Source of the DNA: Flavobacterium sp. HJJ | GTDB lineage: Bacteria > Bacteroidota > Bacteroidia > Flavobacteriales > Flavobacteriaceae | Direction: 5' to 3' | DNA: 64,000 nucleotides | Assembly: GCF_015351475.1 (NCBI RefSeq) | Contig: NZ_JADKPR010000015.1 | Location: 1-64,000, forward strand | Shown: in pieces, positions 8,733 to 16,782 of the stretch | How positions within the stretch are numbered: position 1 is the stretch's first letter | How the letters are laid out: every line of letters begins with the position of its first letter | Translations under genes and position numbers: made by a program | The notes under the pieces: model-generated | What the model was told of the DNA's origin: nothing | Seen by the model: the letters and a program-made list of their open reading frames with translations, nothing else | Database searches by the model: none

Positions 8733-9515
8733 ATGGATTTTCAGATAGGTTTAATTATTGCCGGATTAGTTGTAGGTTTTATTGTGGGTATGACAGGAGT
8801 AGGGGGAGGGTCCTTGATGACACCTATTTTATTGTATTTTAACATACCGCCGTCTACAGCGGTTGGAACTGACTTATTATATGCTGCGATTACTAAATCT
8901 GGAGGAGTTTTGGTTCATAACAAAAAAAAGAATATCAATTGGACTATTACTGGCTGGCTTTCTCTTGGAAGTGTGCCTGCAGCCTTAATTACATTATGGA
9001 TTTTGCACAGTCTGCATGCTGATACGACAGCTTTAAATAATATTATAAAATACAGTTTGGGATGGGCTTTGGTCTTTACTTCGGTAGCGATTTTGTTCAA
9101 AAAGAAACTTTTGGTTTTATCTCAAAAACATGCCGGAGATAAATTTCATAGCGAGAGCAGAACACAAAATTTATTGACTATTGCAATTGGTGTCTTATTG
9201 GGAGCAACTGTAACGCTGACTTCTATTGGTGCGGGAGCATTAGGAACGGTTACATTGTTTTTCTTATACCCGCTTTTGCCAACACCTCGTTTGGTTGGTA
9301 CCGAAATTGCTCATGCAGTGCCTTTGACTCTTGTAGCAGGATTGGGACATGCCTCAATGGGTAATTTAGATTTGGCATTGCTTGGCCAATTATTGATGGG
9401 ATCACTTCCTGGAATTTATGTTGGAAGTATGTTAAGCGGAAAAATGCCGGATTTATTGTTAAGAAATGCGATTGCAGTTATGCTGTTTTTTGTTGGATTT
9501 AAGCTGATCAGCTAG
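8733..9515 (+). CDS. TSUP (TauE/SafE-type) membrane permease
   Basis: 260 residues from the chosen ATG. The frame stays open upstream to 8652, but the extra 27 residues are low-quality and overlap the predicted promoter. There are about eight hydrophobic segments. The N-terminal TGVGGGSLMTPILL is the hallmark of PF01925, and a second repeat carries TSIGAGALGTV. Family members export sulfite, sulfoacetate or other organosulfur anions; the substrate here cannot be told. It is not linked to sulfur-metabolism genes. Confidence 0.88.
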   Translation: MDFQIGLIIAGLVVGFIVGMTGVGGGSLMTPILLYFNIPPSTAVGTDLLYAAITKSGGVLVHNKKKNINWTITGWLSLGSVPAALITLWILHSLHADTTALNNIIKYSLGWALVFTSVAILFKKKLLVLSQKHAGDKFHSESRTQNLLTIAIGVLLGATVTLTSIGAGALGTVTLFFLYPLLPTPRLVGTEIAHAVPLTLVAGLGHASMGNLDLALLGQLLMGSLPGIYVGSMLSGKMPDLLLRNAIAVMLFFVGFKLIS

Positions 9516-9545
9516 TAGTTTTTTAAGAGTTTATATATTTTTATA

Positions 9546-9590
9546 GAGCAGTAACATTGGACTTTTGTCTAAGGTTACTGCTCTTCATTT
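9546..9590. terminator. Bidirectional terminator
   Basis: Long stem GAGCAGTAAC / GTTACTGCTC, extended inside by TTGGAC / GTCTAA, then T-rich sequence. It lies between the convergent TSUP and GNAT genes. Confidence 0.75.
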
Positions 9591-10039
9591 TATATTAGCT
9601 TTTTTAGGCAAACACTGGTTTCTACATTTTCATATTGGCCGTAATTGGGGATAATTTCGTAACCCGATCTGCGGTACAAAGCAATTGCTTTTGGATTGTT
9701 TGCTCCAGTTTCGAGAACACAGCTGGAGTAATTATTTTCACCTGCCCAAAGTTCCAGTTCTTTCAAAACAGCACTCGCAATTCCTTTACCCCGAAAATCA
9801 GGATGGACAAACATCCTTTTTATTTCGACAGTATCAGCATCAAATTCTTTGAAAGCGCCACAGCCAGCCGCTTCGTTATCCTCATAGCAGACCACGACAT
9901 TTTTGATATTATCCAGTTTGTCAAACTGGGCATAAAAAGAATGGTCTTCGCCATCTAATTTTACCAGAAACTCATCAAGTAAAACGACAAGTTTTCGAAA
10001 GTCTTTGTTTTCGACTGTTGTTCTTATTGTGTTGGGCAT
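9590..10039 (-). CDS. GNAT-family N-acetyltransferase
   Basis: 149 residues covering one GNAT domain. The acetyl-CoA loop is RMFVHPDFRGKGIASAVL near 90-107 (R/QxxGxG/A), followed by the LETGANNPKAIALYRRSGY motif near 115-133. The substrate is unknown. It is a single gene that faces the TSUP gene. Confidence 0.88.
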   Translation of the reverse strand: MPNTIRTTVENKDFRKLVVLLDEFLVKLDGEDHSFYAQFDKLDNIKNVVVCYEDNEAAGCGAFKEFDADTVEIKRMFVHPDFRGKGIASAVLKELELWAGENNYSSCVLETGANNPKAIALYRRSGYEIIPNYGQYENVETSVCLKKLI

Positions 10040-10282
10040 GATTTAATAAATTATATCGCTTATTTTTTATTCTAAAATTATAATTTTATTAGCTTCATAA
10101 TTTATTTTATTATTTGATTTTTCAGATTCTATTTTAGAAAAATGTAGTATCATTGATAAAGTATAAAAAAATATTCACTTTCTTTTTTTAGCCATTTTTT
10201 TTAGAAGTATTTGTTATTATTTTGATTCGGTGAATTAAAGCCTTTTATCATTCTACGATTTTTTTTCATAATATTTTCAGGT

Positions 10283-11185
10283 TTATTTTGCAAGACCGTG
10301 GTTTTTGTTTTGAGTGTCATTAACTTGACCAGAACTTTTCAAAATGTAATAACTACCTCTTTTTAATTTAAATAATGGGATATTATATGAAAATGTAAAA
10401 AAAAGGCGTCGTTGCTGATCTAATATTTGTCCAAATTCATATCCAACACCCGCAGCGATATTAAGACTTGAAATTGTTAGATGTGGAGCGATAACACTTG
10501 TAGTGTTTTCTCCATTAGTTGTCGAAAATAAAAGACCTCCATAAATGCTAAACGTATTTGCGAACTCTTCGTCTACGACTGTTCCACTTTCATTTCGAAC
10601 AGTTGTTAGCTCTCCAAAACTAACTCCATATGATGCGCCCAGAGATGTAAAAAAATCTGCTTTGGAGTAACCATCTTTTTCTGGATCTTCGTTTCTGAAG
10701 CTATTAATACGAATAACAGGTAACGAAAAAACTGCATTTAACATTGTAACTTTATTTTTTATAGTTGAATTTTTCAATGCAAGATTATCTTCCTTAATCT
10801 GATCATTTATACTTTTTTCTTTTTGTACTTTGCCTTTGGGAGATGTTAATGTATTGTTCAACAACGAGCTTAAAAGTATAACGTCATCTTGTACCAGTAG
10901 TTTGACAACTGCTGATTTAATACCATTTTCATTTTCTGACCAAATATTTACAGATGTTCCAACCGTAAGTGTTGGAGCAAACTTTTGATTAAAGGTACTT
11001 TGATAATTGACTACTGTAGTATAATCAGCTGTATTATCCGAATTAGTATCAATTTTTACTAACGTAGTAAAGTCTGCGTTACCAATTACTTTGTCTTTCT
11101 GTAAAATAATATTAGATGGTGATACGACTTGGGAAAAATTTATTTGGCTAATAATTAGTGACCCTAAAATGTATATTTTTTTCAT
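10283..11185 (-). CDS. Exported protein of unknown function
   Basis: 300 residues from the ATG at 11185, which gives a good signal peptide (MKKIYILGSLIISQINFSQ). The frame stays open to 11266, but this extension contains the predicted promoter. The C-terminal 130 residues alternate polar and hydrophobic residues (for example LTISSLNIAAGVGYEFG and RRLFFTFSYNIPLF), suggesting strands of an outer-membrane or surface beta structure. I recognise no family. Short possible terminator sequence only. Confidence 0.6.
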   Translation of the reverse strand: MKKIYILGSLIISQINFSQVVSPSNIILQKDKVIGNADFTTLVKIDTNSDNTADYTTVVNYQSTFNQKFAPTLTVGTSVNIWSENENGIKSAVVKLLVQDDVILLSSLLNNTLTSPKGKVQKEKSINDQIKEDNLALKNSTIKNKVTMLNAVFSLPVIRINSFRNEDPEKDGYSKADFFTSLGASYGVSFGELTTVRNESGTVVDEEFANTFSIYGGLLFSTTNGENTTSVIAPHLTISSLNIAAGVGYEFGQILDQQRRLFFTFSYNIPLFKLKRGSYYILKSSGQVNDTQNKNHGLAK

Positions 11186-11263
11186 ATCGATTATTTTATG
11201 TTTGTTATTGAGGTGAATTTTATTAGTAATTATCACAAGTTGTATATTGACGATACAAAACTT

Positions 11264-11271
11264 CAAAATTA
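11264..11271 (-). promoter_or_regulatory. Predicted -7 element for the exported protein
   Basis: Reads TAATTTTG on the minus strand, matching TAnnTTTG. It lies 78 bases before the ATG at 11185 and inside the longer frame, so it argues for the shorter protein. Confidence 0.4.
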
Positions 11272-11383
11272 ATCCTTTTTATTTTTGTAAGAAATTTGTT
11301 TTATTTTTTTGTGTAAAAAAAAATATTAATATTTACAACTAATCAACAGAACTTTTATCGTTTTTTGCTCTATATTCTAATTT

Positions 11384-12388
11384 TTAAACCTTTTCATCAG
11401 AAAAACAAGCAAATTCTGCCTGTTTTTGGGTTCTCCAGGTGCTGGTAATCTCAGCCATTATGGACAGGGCTATTTCTTCAGGAGTTTGGCTTCCAATAGC
11501 CAAGCCGGCAGGTCCGTGAATTTTGTCAAATACCATATCATCAATTAGTATATCAGTATCAAGAATGGCGTTCAGTAATTTTTCTCTGCGATGTACAGGA
11601 CCAAGAAGACCTATATACCGAACTTTTGAAGAAATTATGTTAAGTAAAAAGCGTAAATCTTTCGAGAAATTATGACTCATCACCACAACTGCGGTGTTTT
11701 CACAGAATAGATTTGGATCCAGATCTTCCGGTTTCATCGTAAAGACCGATTTTGCAGATGGAAAATCACTGCCATTTACAGCACTGTATTCAGAACCTAT
11801 CACGATAACTTCCCAGCCCAAGAATGACGCCATTTGACTTAATTTTTCGGCATCGTGTTCTATTCCAAAAATACACAATCGGTTTAGGGGCTGAATTTGC
11901 TGTTTGAAAACCAGATTATTGGAATCTTTTTCGTAATTGGAATGATAAATCGTTATGTCTTTAAACTCAAAAGAAGTTCCAAAATTGGGTCTGCTTATTT
12001 CATCAGCCAGAAAAGAGCAGGACAACGAAAAAGACTGTCTTTGCTCAATAGCCTGTTCAATTAGACTTAATAGTTCATTGTCAGGCTGGAACATTTCTAT
12101 TAAAATATAAATGCTTCCTTCACAGCCCAATCGAAAACGTCCGTCGTATTTAAAAACTTTCGGGCAATTCGATGAAAAAACACTGATAGATTGTCGTATA
12201 ACTTCCTGTTCTACACAGCCTCCGCTTAATGCTCCTGTTATGTTTTCATATTCATCAATAAGCATCTGGGTGCCTTCTTTTCGATAAGAGGAACCTTCCA
12301 CATGAACAATCTTAGCCAGAACTGTTCGTATATTCTTTTGGCTGGCTTTTTTGTAAGACTCTATTATTTTCAAAAACTCGTGCGTCAT
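11384..12388 (-). CDS. XdhC/CoxI-family molybdoenzyme maturation factor
   Basis: 334 residues. The N-terminal XdhC/CoxI domain has TVLAKIVHVEGSSYRKEGTQM near 23-43 and GALSGGCVEQEV near 52-63. The C-terminal Rossmann-like domain has LCIFGIEHDA near 170 and YIGLLGPVHRREKLL near 259. XdhC proteins bind molybdenum cofactor, help sulfurate it and insert it into xanthine dehydrogenase-type enzymes. It is the last gene of the minus-strand block headed by the molybdoenzyme at 16783-21375, which is its obvious client. It starts 29 bases after the phosphoesterase stop codon. Confidence 0.93.
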   Translation of the reverse strand: MTHEFLKIIESYKKASQKNIRTVLAKIVHVEGSSYRKEGTQMLIDEYENITGALSGGCVEQEVIRQSISVFSSNCPKVFKYDGRFRLGCEGSIYILIEMFQPDNELLSLIEQAIEQRQSFSLSCSFLADEISRPNFGTSFEFKDITIYHSNYEKDSNNLVFKQQIQPLNRLCIFGIEHDAEKLSQMASFLGWEVIVIGSEYSAVNGSDFPSAKSVFTMKPEDLDPNLFCENTAVVVMSHNFSKDLRFLLNIISSKVRYIGLLGPVHRREKLLNAILDTDILIDDMVFDKIHGPAGLAIGSQTPEEIALSIMAEITSTWRTQKQAEFACFSDEKV

Positions 12389-12417
12389 GAGCTGTGATTT
12401 AAACTTTTCGGGAATGA

Positions 12418-13944
12418 TTAATTATTTCCGAAAAGAGCTTTATAGTTTAGCTGAATATATTCTAAAATCTCACTAGATGAAGGCTTTGGATTACCGGTCA
12501 TATCTTCCAGAATATCTGCTATCAAATGGTGCAGATCGTTTACATGTAATTGCCCGGCTTTTAAATTCCACTTTAATGGTTTTACTGTCGGAATATCATC
12601 TTTGCGGGCATTTTCTAGATCTAGCAGACACGAAAAATCCGGTGCTGCTTTGTCTCTTTCGGTAAGTGAGCCTTCAAGGTTAAAACAATTTTGAACCGTT
12701 TTGATAATGGATGAATGATCAAATGGTGTATACCCATCCGGTCTTGCAATCAGTCCTTTTTTGATGTATGGATTAATGACCACACAAGGGACACGCACAC
12801 CAAAGCGGTTGAAAAGAAATCCATCCTGACCCGCTCGTCCATCTTCATAAGGATTTTTGGCTCCGGTAGGAGGAGGGACGTGATCATAAGTACCGCCATG
12901 CTCATCATAAGTAATTATAAAGAGTGTACTGTCAAAAACAGGTGACGATTTTATCATATTGTATAGATCGGCAATCAATTTTTCGCCGGCACGGATATCT
13001 GTGGGCGGATGCTGATCGTTTTGTCCTTCTCCGCCATAGTTGGGTTCCAGAAAAGAATAACTCGGCAGATTTCCCTCTTTGCATTTGGTTTCAAAATCGG
13101 ATAATGTTCCAAAATTGCTGTTGAATTTTGAATCATGTAACTGCGTCATGATAAGCCGTGTGAGCGAAAAATGATTGTCTCCAAATTCACCGTCAGCATC
13201 TTTAGAGTTAGCAAAATCATTGTTGCCAAAAATTCCCCAGCTAAGATCTTGTCTGCCTCCGTCGATAGCATCCTGTATCTGGTTAAAGATCGTTTTTGCA
13301 TCACATTGAGCAGTCGGATTGTTATTGACATGTCCTGTTGATGTTGCAGCATGTACAAAATCACGGTTAGGAATTGTCTGGCTCGGAACAGAGCAGTGAT
13401 AATGATCGCAGACAGCAAAACTTTTTGCCAGCTGGCTCAATACTGGAGTCTGTTCGGGTGTATAACATTTCATTATATCACGGGGATTGGTAGGGTCATC
13501 ACCAAAACTAAAAGCGCCATACAGCATTGCATTTTGATAATTTTGGACAAAGCCCATATTAATCGCCGGCGGTGCATACTGCTGTGCTACATTGTATTTT
13601 GAAAACAATTGATGATTGGTATCTTTAAAACCTTCTCCCGGATCAGGATTTGGAAGAGTAAAATCTACAGGATTTGGAATAAATTCGCCTCTGCGTTTTT
13701 TTGGCTGACCGTTTTTCTCGACCATTACTTTTTCAATGAAAGGAATACCATCTGAATCTATATTATTAAGCGGATTCCATAAATCTTTTGTCAGTCCTTC
13801 AAACTGCTGGTTATGAGGCGGTTTTTTGTCACTGTACAGCCAGCCCAATAAGTTGTCGAAAGACCGGTTTTCCAGCATAAGCACCACAATATGCTTAATT
13901 GTATTTTGTAGTTTCTCTTTGTTTGGCTGCAGGTATTGGCTCAT
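12418..13944 (-). CDS. Phospholipase C/acid phosphatase-type phosphoesterase (PF04185)
   Basis: 508 residues. The family start KHIVVLMLENRSFDNLLGWL lies at 17-36, with the metal-binding ENRSFD. Further on are SVPSQTIPNRDFVHAATSTG, YDEHGGTYDHVPPP and PFDHSSIIKTVQNCF. These are the signature blocks of the bacterial phosphoesterase family that includes PLC and AcpA and hydrolyses phosphate mono- or diesters. Unlike most members it has no signal peptide. The start is clear because the catalytic motif begins at residue 20. It lies 42 bases after the DNase II gene and 29 before xdhC. The substrate is not known. Confidence 0.92.
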   Translation of the reverse strand: MSQYLQPNKEKLQNTIKHIVVLMLENRSFDNLLGWLYSDKKPPHNQQFEGLTKDLWNPLNNIDSDGIPFIEKVMVEKNGQPKKRRGEFIPNPVDFTLPNPDPGEGFKDTNHQLFSKYNVAQQYAPPAINMGFVQNYQNAMLYGAFSFGDDPTNPRDIMKCYTPEQTPVLSQLAKSFAVCDHYHCSVPSQTIPNRDFVHAATSTGHVNNNPTAQCDAKTIFNQIQDAIDGGRQDLSWGIFGNNDFANSKDADGEFGDNHFSLTRLIMTQLHDSKFNSNFGTLSDFETKCKEGNLPSYSFLEPNYGGEGQNDQHPPTDIRAGEKLIADLYNMIKSSPVFDSTLFIITYDEHGGTYDHVPPPTGAKNPYEDGRAGQDGFLFNRFGVRVPCVVINPYIKKGLIARPDGYTPFDHSSIIKTVQNCFNLEGSLTERDKAAPDFSCLLDLENARKDDIPTVKPLKWNLKAGQLHVNDLHHLIADILEDMTGNPKPSSSEILEYIQLNYKALFGNN

Positions 13945-13986
13945 CTTACTGAATTGATTTAAGTTAGTTTTGGTAATAGTGCTGGT

Positions 13987-15036
13987 TCACTGTGTCGCTT
14001 TGATTAAGTTCTGCGCATCGACTCTTGAATGTCCAGGCGGCGCCACTATAAGATCTGTTTTTGATAAAGCAGCCCATAGTGTATTATCCTGAAATGCGAT
14101 AGTGCCCCCTCCGCGTTTTTCCTGAGAAACCATGCGGTTGATATCGCCCACACAAACCCAGTCAGAGTCAACACTAACCGCCCATTTGGCATGATCGTGA
14201 GTTTCTGGCCAATTCCAGGGCACACCAAGCGGACTTAGGTCGATATATTTAACATCGAAAGTTTTGTGAATACCGTCACTGTCTAATGTCGGCGGAATTT
14301 TGCCTCTAATCCAGGTTTCGACATCAATATCTGTTCCAAGCGCAGGACCGACTAAATCATTCCAGAAATCTTTATTCCATTTTTGATTTTTTGCAATAAC
14401 CTTGAAGTCAAATCCTCCACGGGATTGATAAGCCAACACATCTGAATCTCCTGCGGGATTAGGGTTCAGGGGCTGACTGAGGATATAAAGAGGATCATTT
14501 TTATCTAATGATTCTGGAATTTGTGGTAAATATACCTGAGGCACCTGATGGTCTGCCATTTGAGCAGCAATTTTGCCAGCTGTTTCAATATCTAAAGAAA
14601 TACAGAGAAAAGTCTGCCCGTATTCTGGTGTCGGCATTGATGTCGCTTTGGCATCTGCGTATTTTGGCCAGGAATGAAGCAGCCATAAAGCCGTTTTTGT
14701 ATCAGTATCAAAAGCAAGAACACCTTTGGTATGACCAAATGTACTGCTGTCTGTTCTATTGGCATCAGCAGGCATTTCGTCATTGTAAAGAATCCATCCG
14801 GTAGTTGGTGATGGGTTATCGAAGACTGCTTTTAGTGTAAGATCCAGTGCTCCTTTTCCGTCTGTAAGCAGGTTAGGAGACTGAACAACTTTTTTTATAT
14901 TAGGATCATAATAAATGTATTCATAACCTGTAGCAGTAGGTTCGTCTGCGGTTTTACCCAATTTTGGAACTTTATAAGCGAACCACCAGTCAACAGGGCA
15001 GCCACTTTCATCTAATGCAGAAATTGTATTAGCCAT
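13987..15036 (-). CDS. DNase II-family endonuclease
   Basis: 349 residues. The start CPVDWWFAYKVPK (13-25) matches the mature N-terminus of animal DNase II. The two catalytic HxK motifs are present: GHTKG (His102, Lys104) and DHAKWAV (His282, Lys284). Around them are FGHTKGVLAFD, LWLLHSWPKY, GQTFLCISLD and WVCVGDINRMVSQEKRGGGT, all typical of PF03265, which belongs to the HKD/phospholipase D-like fold. Such enzymes cut DNA without metal, optimally at acid pH, leaving 3'-phosphates. There is no signal peptide. DNase II is mostly eukaryotic and sporadic in bacteria, so transfer is plausible. Confidence 0.93.
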   Translation of the reverse strand: MANTISALDESGCPVDWWFAYKVPKLGKTADEPTATGYEYIYYDPNIKKVVQSPNLLTDGKGALDLTLKAVFDNPSPTTGWILYNDEMPADANRTDSSTFGHTKGVLAFDTDTKTALWLLHSWPKYADAKATSMPTPEYGQTFLCISLDIETAGKIAAQMADHQVPQVYLPQIPESLDKNDPLYILSQPLNPNPAGDSDVLAYQSRGGFDFKVIAKNQKWNKDFWNDLVGPALGTDIDVETWIRGKIPPTLDSDGIHKTFDVKYIDLSPLGVPWNWPETHDHAKWAVSVDSDWVCVGDINRMVSQEKRGGGTIAFQDNTLWAALSKTDLIVAPPGHSRVDAQNLIKATQ

Positions 15037-15078
15037 TTAATATTTTTTAAAATTTTTAATAGTACTGTGTATAGTAAG

Positions 15079-15108
15079 ACCGATTCAAATCTTTGATGAT
15101 TTGAACCG
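15079..15108 (-). terminator. Hairpin between heme lipoprotein and DNase II genes
   Basis: Stem CCG.TTCAAATC / GATTTGAA.CGG around a short loop. It follows the heme lipoprotein gene on the minus strand but lacks a strong T-run, so it may be a weak terminator or an mRNA-processing element that lowers expression of the next gene. Confidence 0.45.
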
Positions 15109-15143
15109 GTATCTGACTATGAATTAATAATGCCTGCTGTGAA

Positions 15144-16574
15144 TTATTTGTTAGGAGCTATATCACCGCGTCGGATAGGAACCTGAACAGCTTTGTACTG
15201 GGAAGCAAAACTTCCTTTTTCTGCAGCTTCTTTAGCAGTGAAGAAATTTTCCAACGCAATGGCTACCTGAAAAGAGAAATCCGTAGAATATACTGTTTGA
15301 TTCATAGAAGTACCGCAGTCAATATTTTGGAACCATTTCATCCACTCATGTCCGCCTCCGCCTACTGGAGGAGCCTGCCCGCCATCTGGTGCTGCATTTG
15401 GCGGAACAAGTGAAGTAACCGCTGGGTATTGCGCCGCATTGTGGCATGACATGCAGGAAACCGTATTTAAATCTGCAGGACCGTCTAATCTTCCGTTCCA
15501 TCCAAGGTGCTGTGGCGGAAGGTTTGGACCTTCGAAAATAACCGTTTCTTTAAGGTCTTTGTTAACTTCTGTTTTAATTGGCGGATATGGTGATGTTTTG
15601 TTGATTTTGTTTTGAGGATCATTACCCCAAGTCAGTCCAACTGGTACAAGATTCATCAGTTTGTTTTTCTTATTCAGTTTTCCGTTGTAACAGAAGGTTC
15701 CAAATACCCAGCCGGTTCCTTCAGGATTGGTAGGACTTCTGTCTGCTCTTGGATCACGAACAGAAATATCCATTTGTAAAAGGTGTACATCAGAAACAAC
15801 TCTTGTGCTTGATTTCCAGAAATTTTCAGTGATATACGCTTTCCATGTCAATGGATTTACAAGATAATCTACGAAATCTGTTCCTTTTGGTGCATCGGTA
15901 AACAATAATTTTACGAAAACAGTTCCTGTTGGAAATCCGCCGTTATCATAACGTTTATCCAATACTTTAAGATTAGGATGCTGAGGGTCTTTCCACATTT
16001 TACCCATTGCATATGCTGCCTTATCATTAATTAAAGTAATGGCATATACAGAATAATCGCCGTCAATTCCTTTAAGTCCTGGTCCTAATTGTAGAGGTCC
16101 CAGAGGTGCTTCCTTAATAAGACCATGAAAACCTTCAGTACCTCCGTTTGGCGGATAAGCTCCTTCGCCTTCAACACTTGGATGCAGCCACGGAATATGA
16201 TACCAGTCGCGGATTTTATTTTCGTAAGGATTCCAGTCTTCTGTGTTTCCTTCAAATCCATAATCACGAACCGCTTCAATATATTTTAGAGGTTCTTTTT
16301 TGAAATCGATATCTAGAAATTTAGGCATCCCTTCAGGCATTTCTGTTGGAAAGTCTGTTTTTAAGCGAAATATGGGCTGGTCAGCATATTTATCTCTGTA
16401 TTCCTGTGGGCTTACCATATAGCCAAAATCAGGAAATCCATTTTCTTCATAGTTCTGTTTCTCTAGTGCGGTCAGTGCAGCAGTGTTTTTTTCAATAACT
16501 GGAGTTTCTTCTTTTTTGTGGCACGAAGCAAGAAAAATAAAACTTGCGATAATAAGAGGTTTTAATTGTTTCAT
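15144..16574 (-). CDS. Large lipoprotein with a single c-type heme site
   Basis: 476 residues. The lipoprotein signal ends at FLASC (Cys18). A single c-type heme site CMSCH is at 374-378, near the C-terminal third. The rest is rich in Trp, Pro and Gly (for example DWYHIPWLHPSVEGEGAYP near 123) and I do not recognise a domain. Location is probably the periplasm or outer membrane. It directly follows the molybdoenzyme gene, so it may accept its electrons, but the molybdoenzyme lacks an export signal, which weakens that idea. The protein at 51876-53336 is of similar size and design. Confidence 0.75.
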   Translation of the reverse strand: MKQLKPLIIASFIFLASCHKKEETPVIEKNTAALTALEKQNYEENGFPDFGYMVSPQEYRDKYADQPIFRLKTDFPTEMPEGMPKFLDIDFKKEPLKYIEAVRDYGFEGNTEDWNPYENKIRDWYHIPWLHPSVEGEGAYPPNGGTEGFHGLIKEAPLGPLQLGPGLKGIDGDYSVYAITLINDKAAYAMGKMWKDPQHPNLKVLDKRYDNGGFPTGTVFVKLLFTDAPKGTDFVDYLVNPLTWKAYITENFWKSSTRVVSDVHLLQMDISVRDPRADRSPTNPEGTGWVFGTFCYNGKLNKKNKLMNLVPVGLTWGNDPQNKINKTSPYPPIKTEVNKDLKETVIFEGPNLPPQHLGWNGRLDGPADLNTVSCMSCHNAAQYPAVTSLVPPNAAPDGGQAPPVGGGGHEWMKWFQNIDCGTSMNQTVYSTDFSFQVAIALENFFTAKEAAEKGSFASQYKAVQVPIRRGDIAPNK

Positions 16575-16613
16575 TGGTAGGTAATTTGGTTAATATGTTA
16601 ATGTTTGTTTCTA

Positions 16614-16780
16614 TATAATGTTACATGACTATCCGCAAAGCATACTAAATGTTTTTTTGCCACTGATTACACAGATTCTCACAGATTTTACATGCATTTT
16701 TTAGAAATCTGTGTTAATCTTTATAATCTGTGGCCAATTTTATCGATTTGGTATTAGTCACGGATAGTCATATAATGTTA
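16614..16780. repeat. MITE-like inverted-repeat element with direct-repeat flanks
   Basis: An inverted repeat ATGACTATCCG (16625-16635) and CGGATAGTCAT (16761-16771) bounds about 147 bases. Inside are nested palindromes around GATTACACAGATT and AATCTGTGTTAATC. A direct repeat TATAATGTTA flanks it (16614-16623 and 16771-16780), as expected for a target-site duplication. There is no coding capacity. It sits 12 bases beyond the stop codon of the molybdoenzyme gene, within the gene block. Confidence 0.65.
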
Positions 16781-16782
16781 TG

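Noticed and set aside
13987..16574. Toxin-immunity pair reading of the DNase II and its neighbours
   Set aside because: No small immunity-like gene and no secretion-linked domain are next to it, so this is left as a loose idea only.
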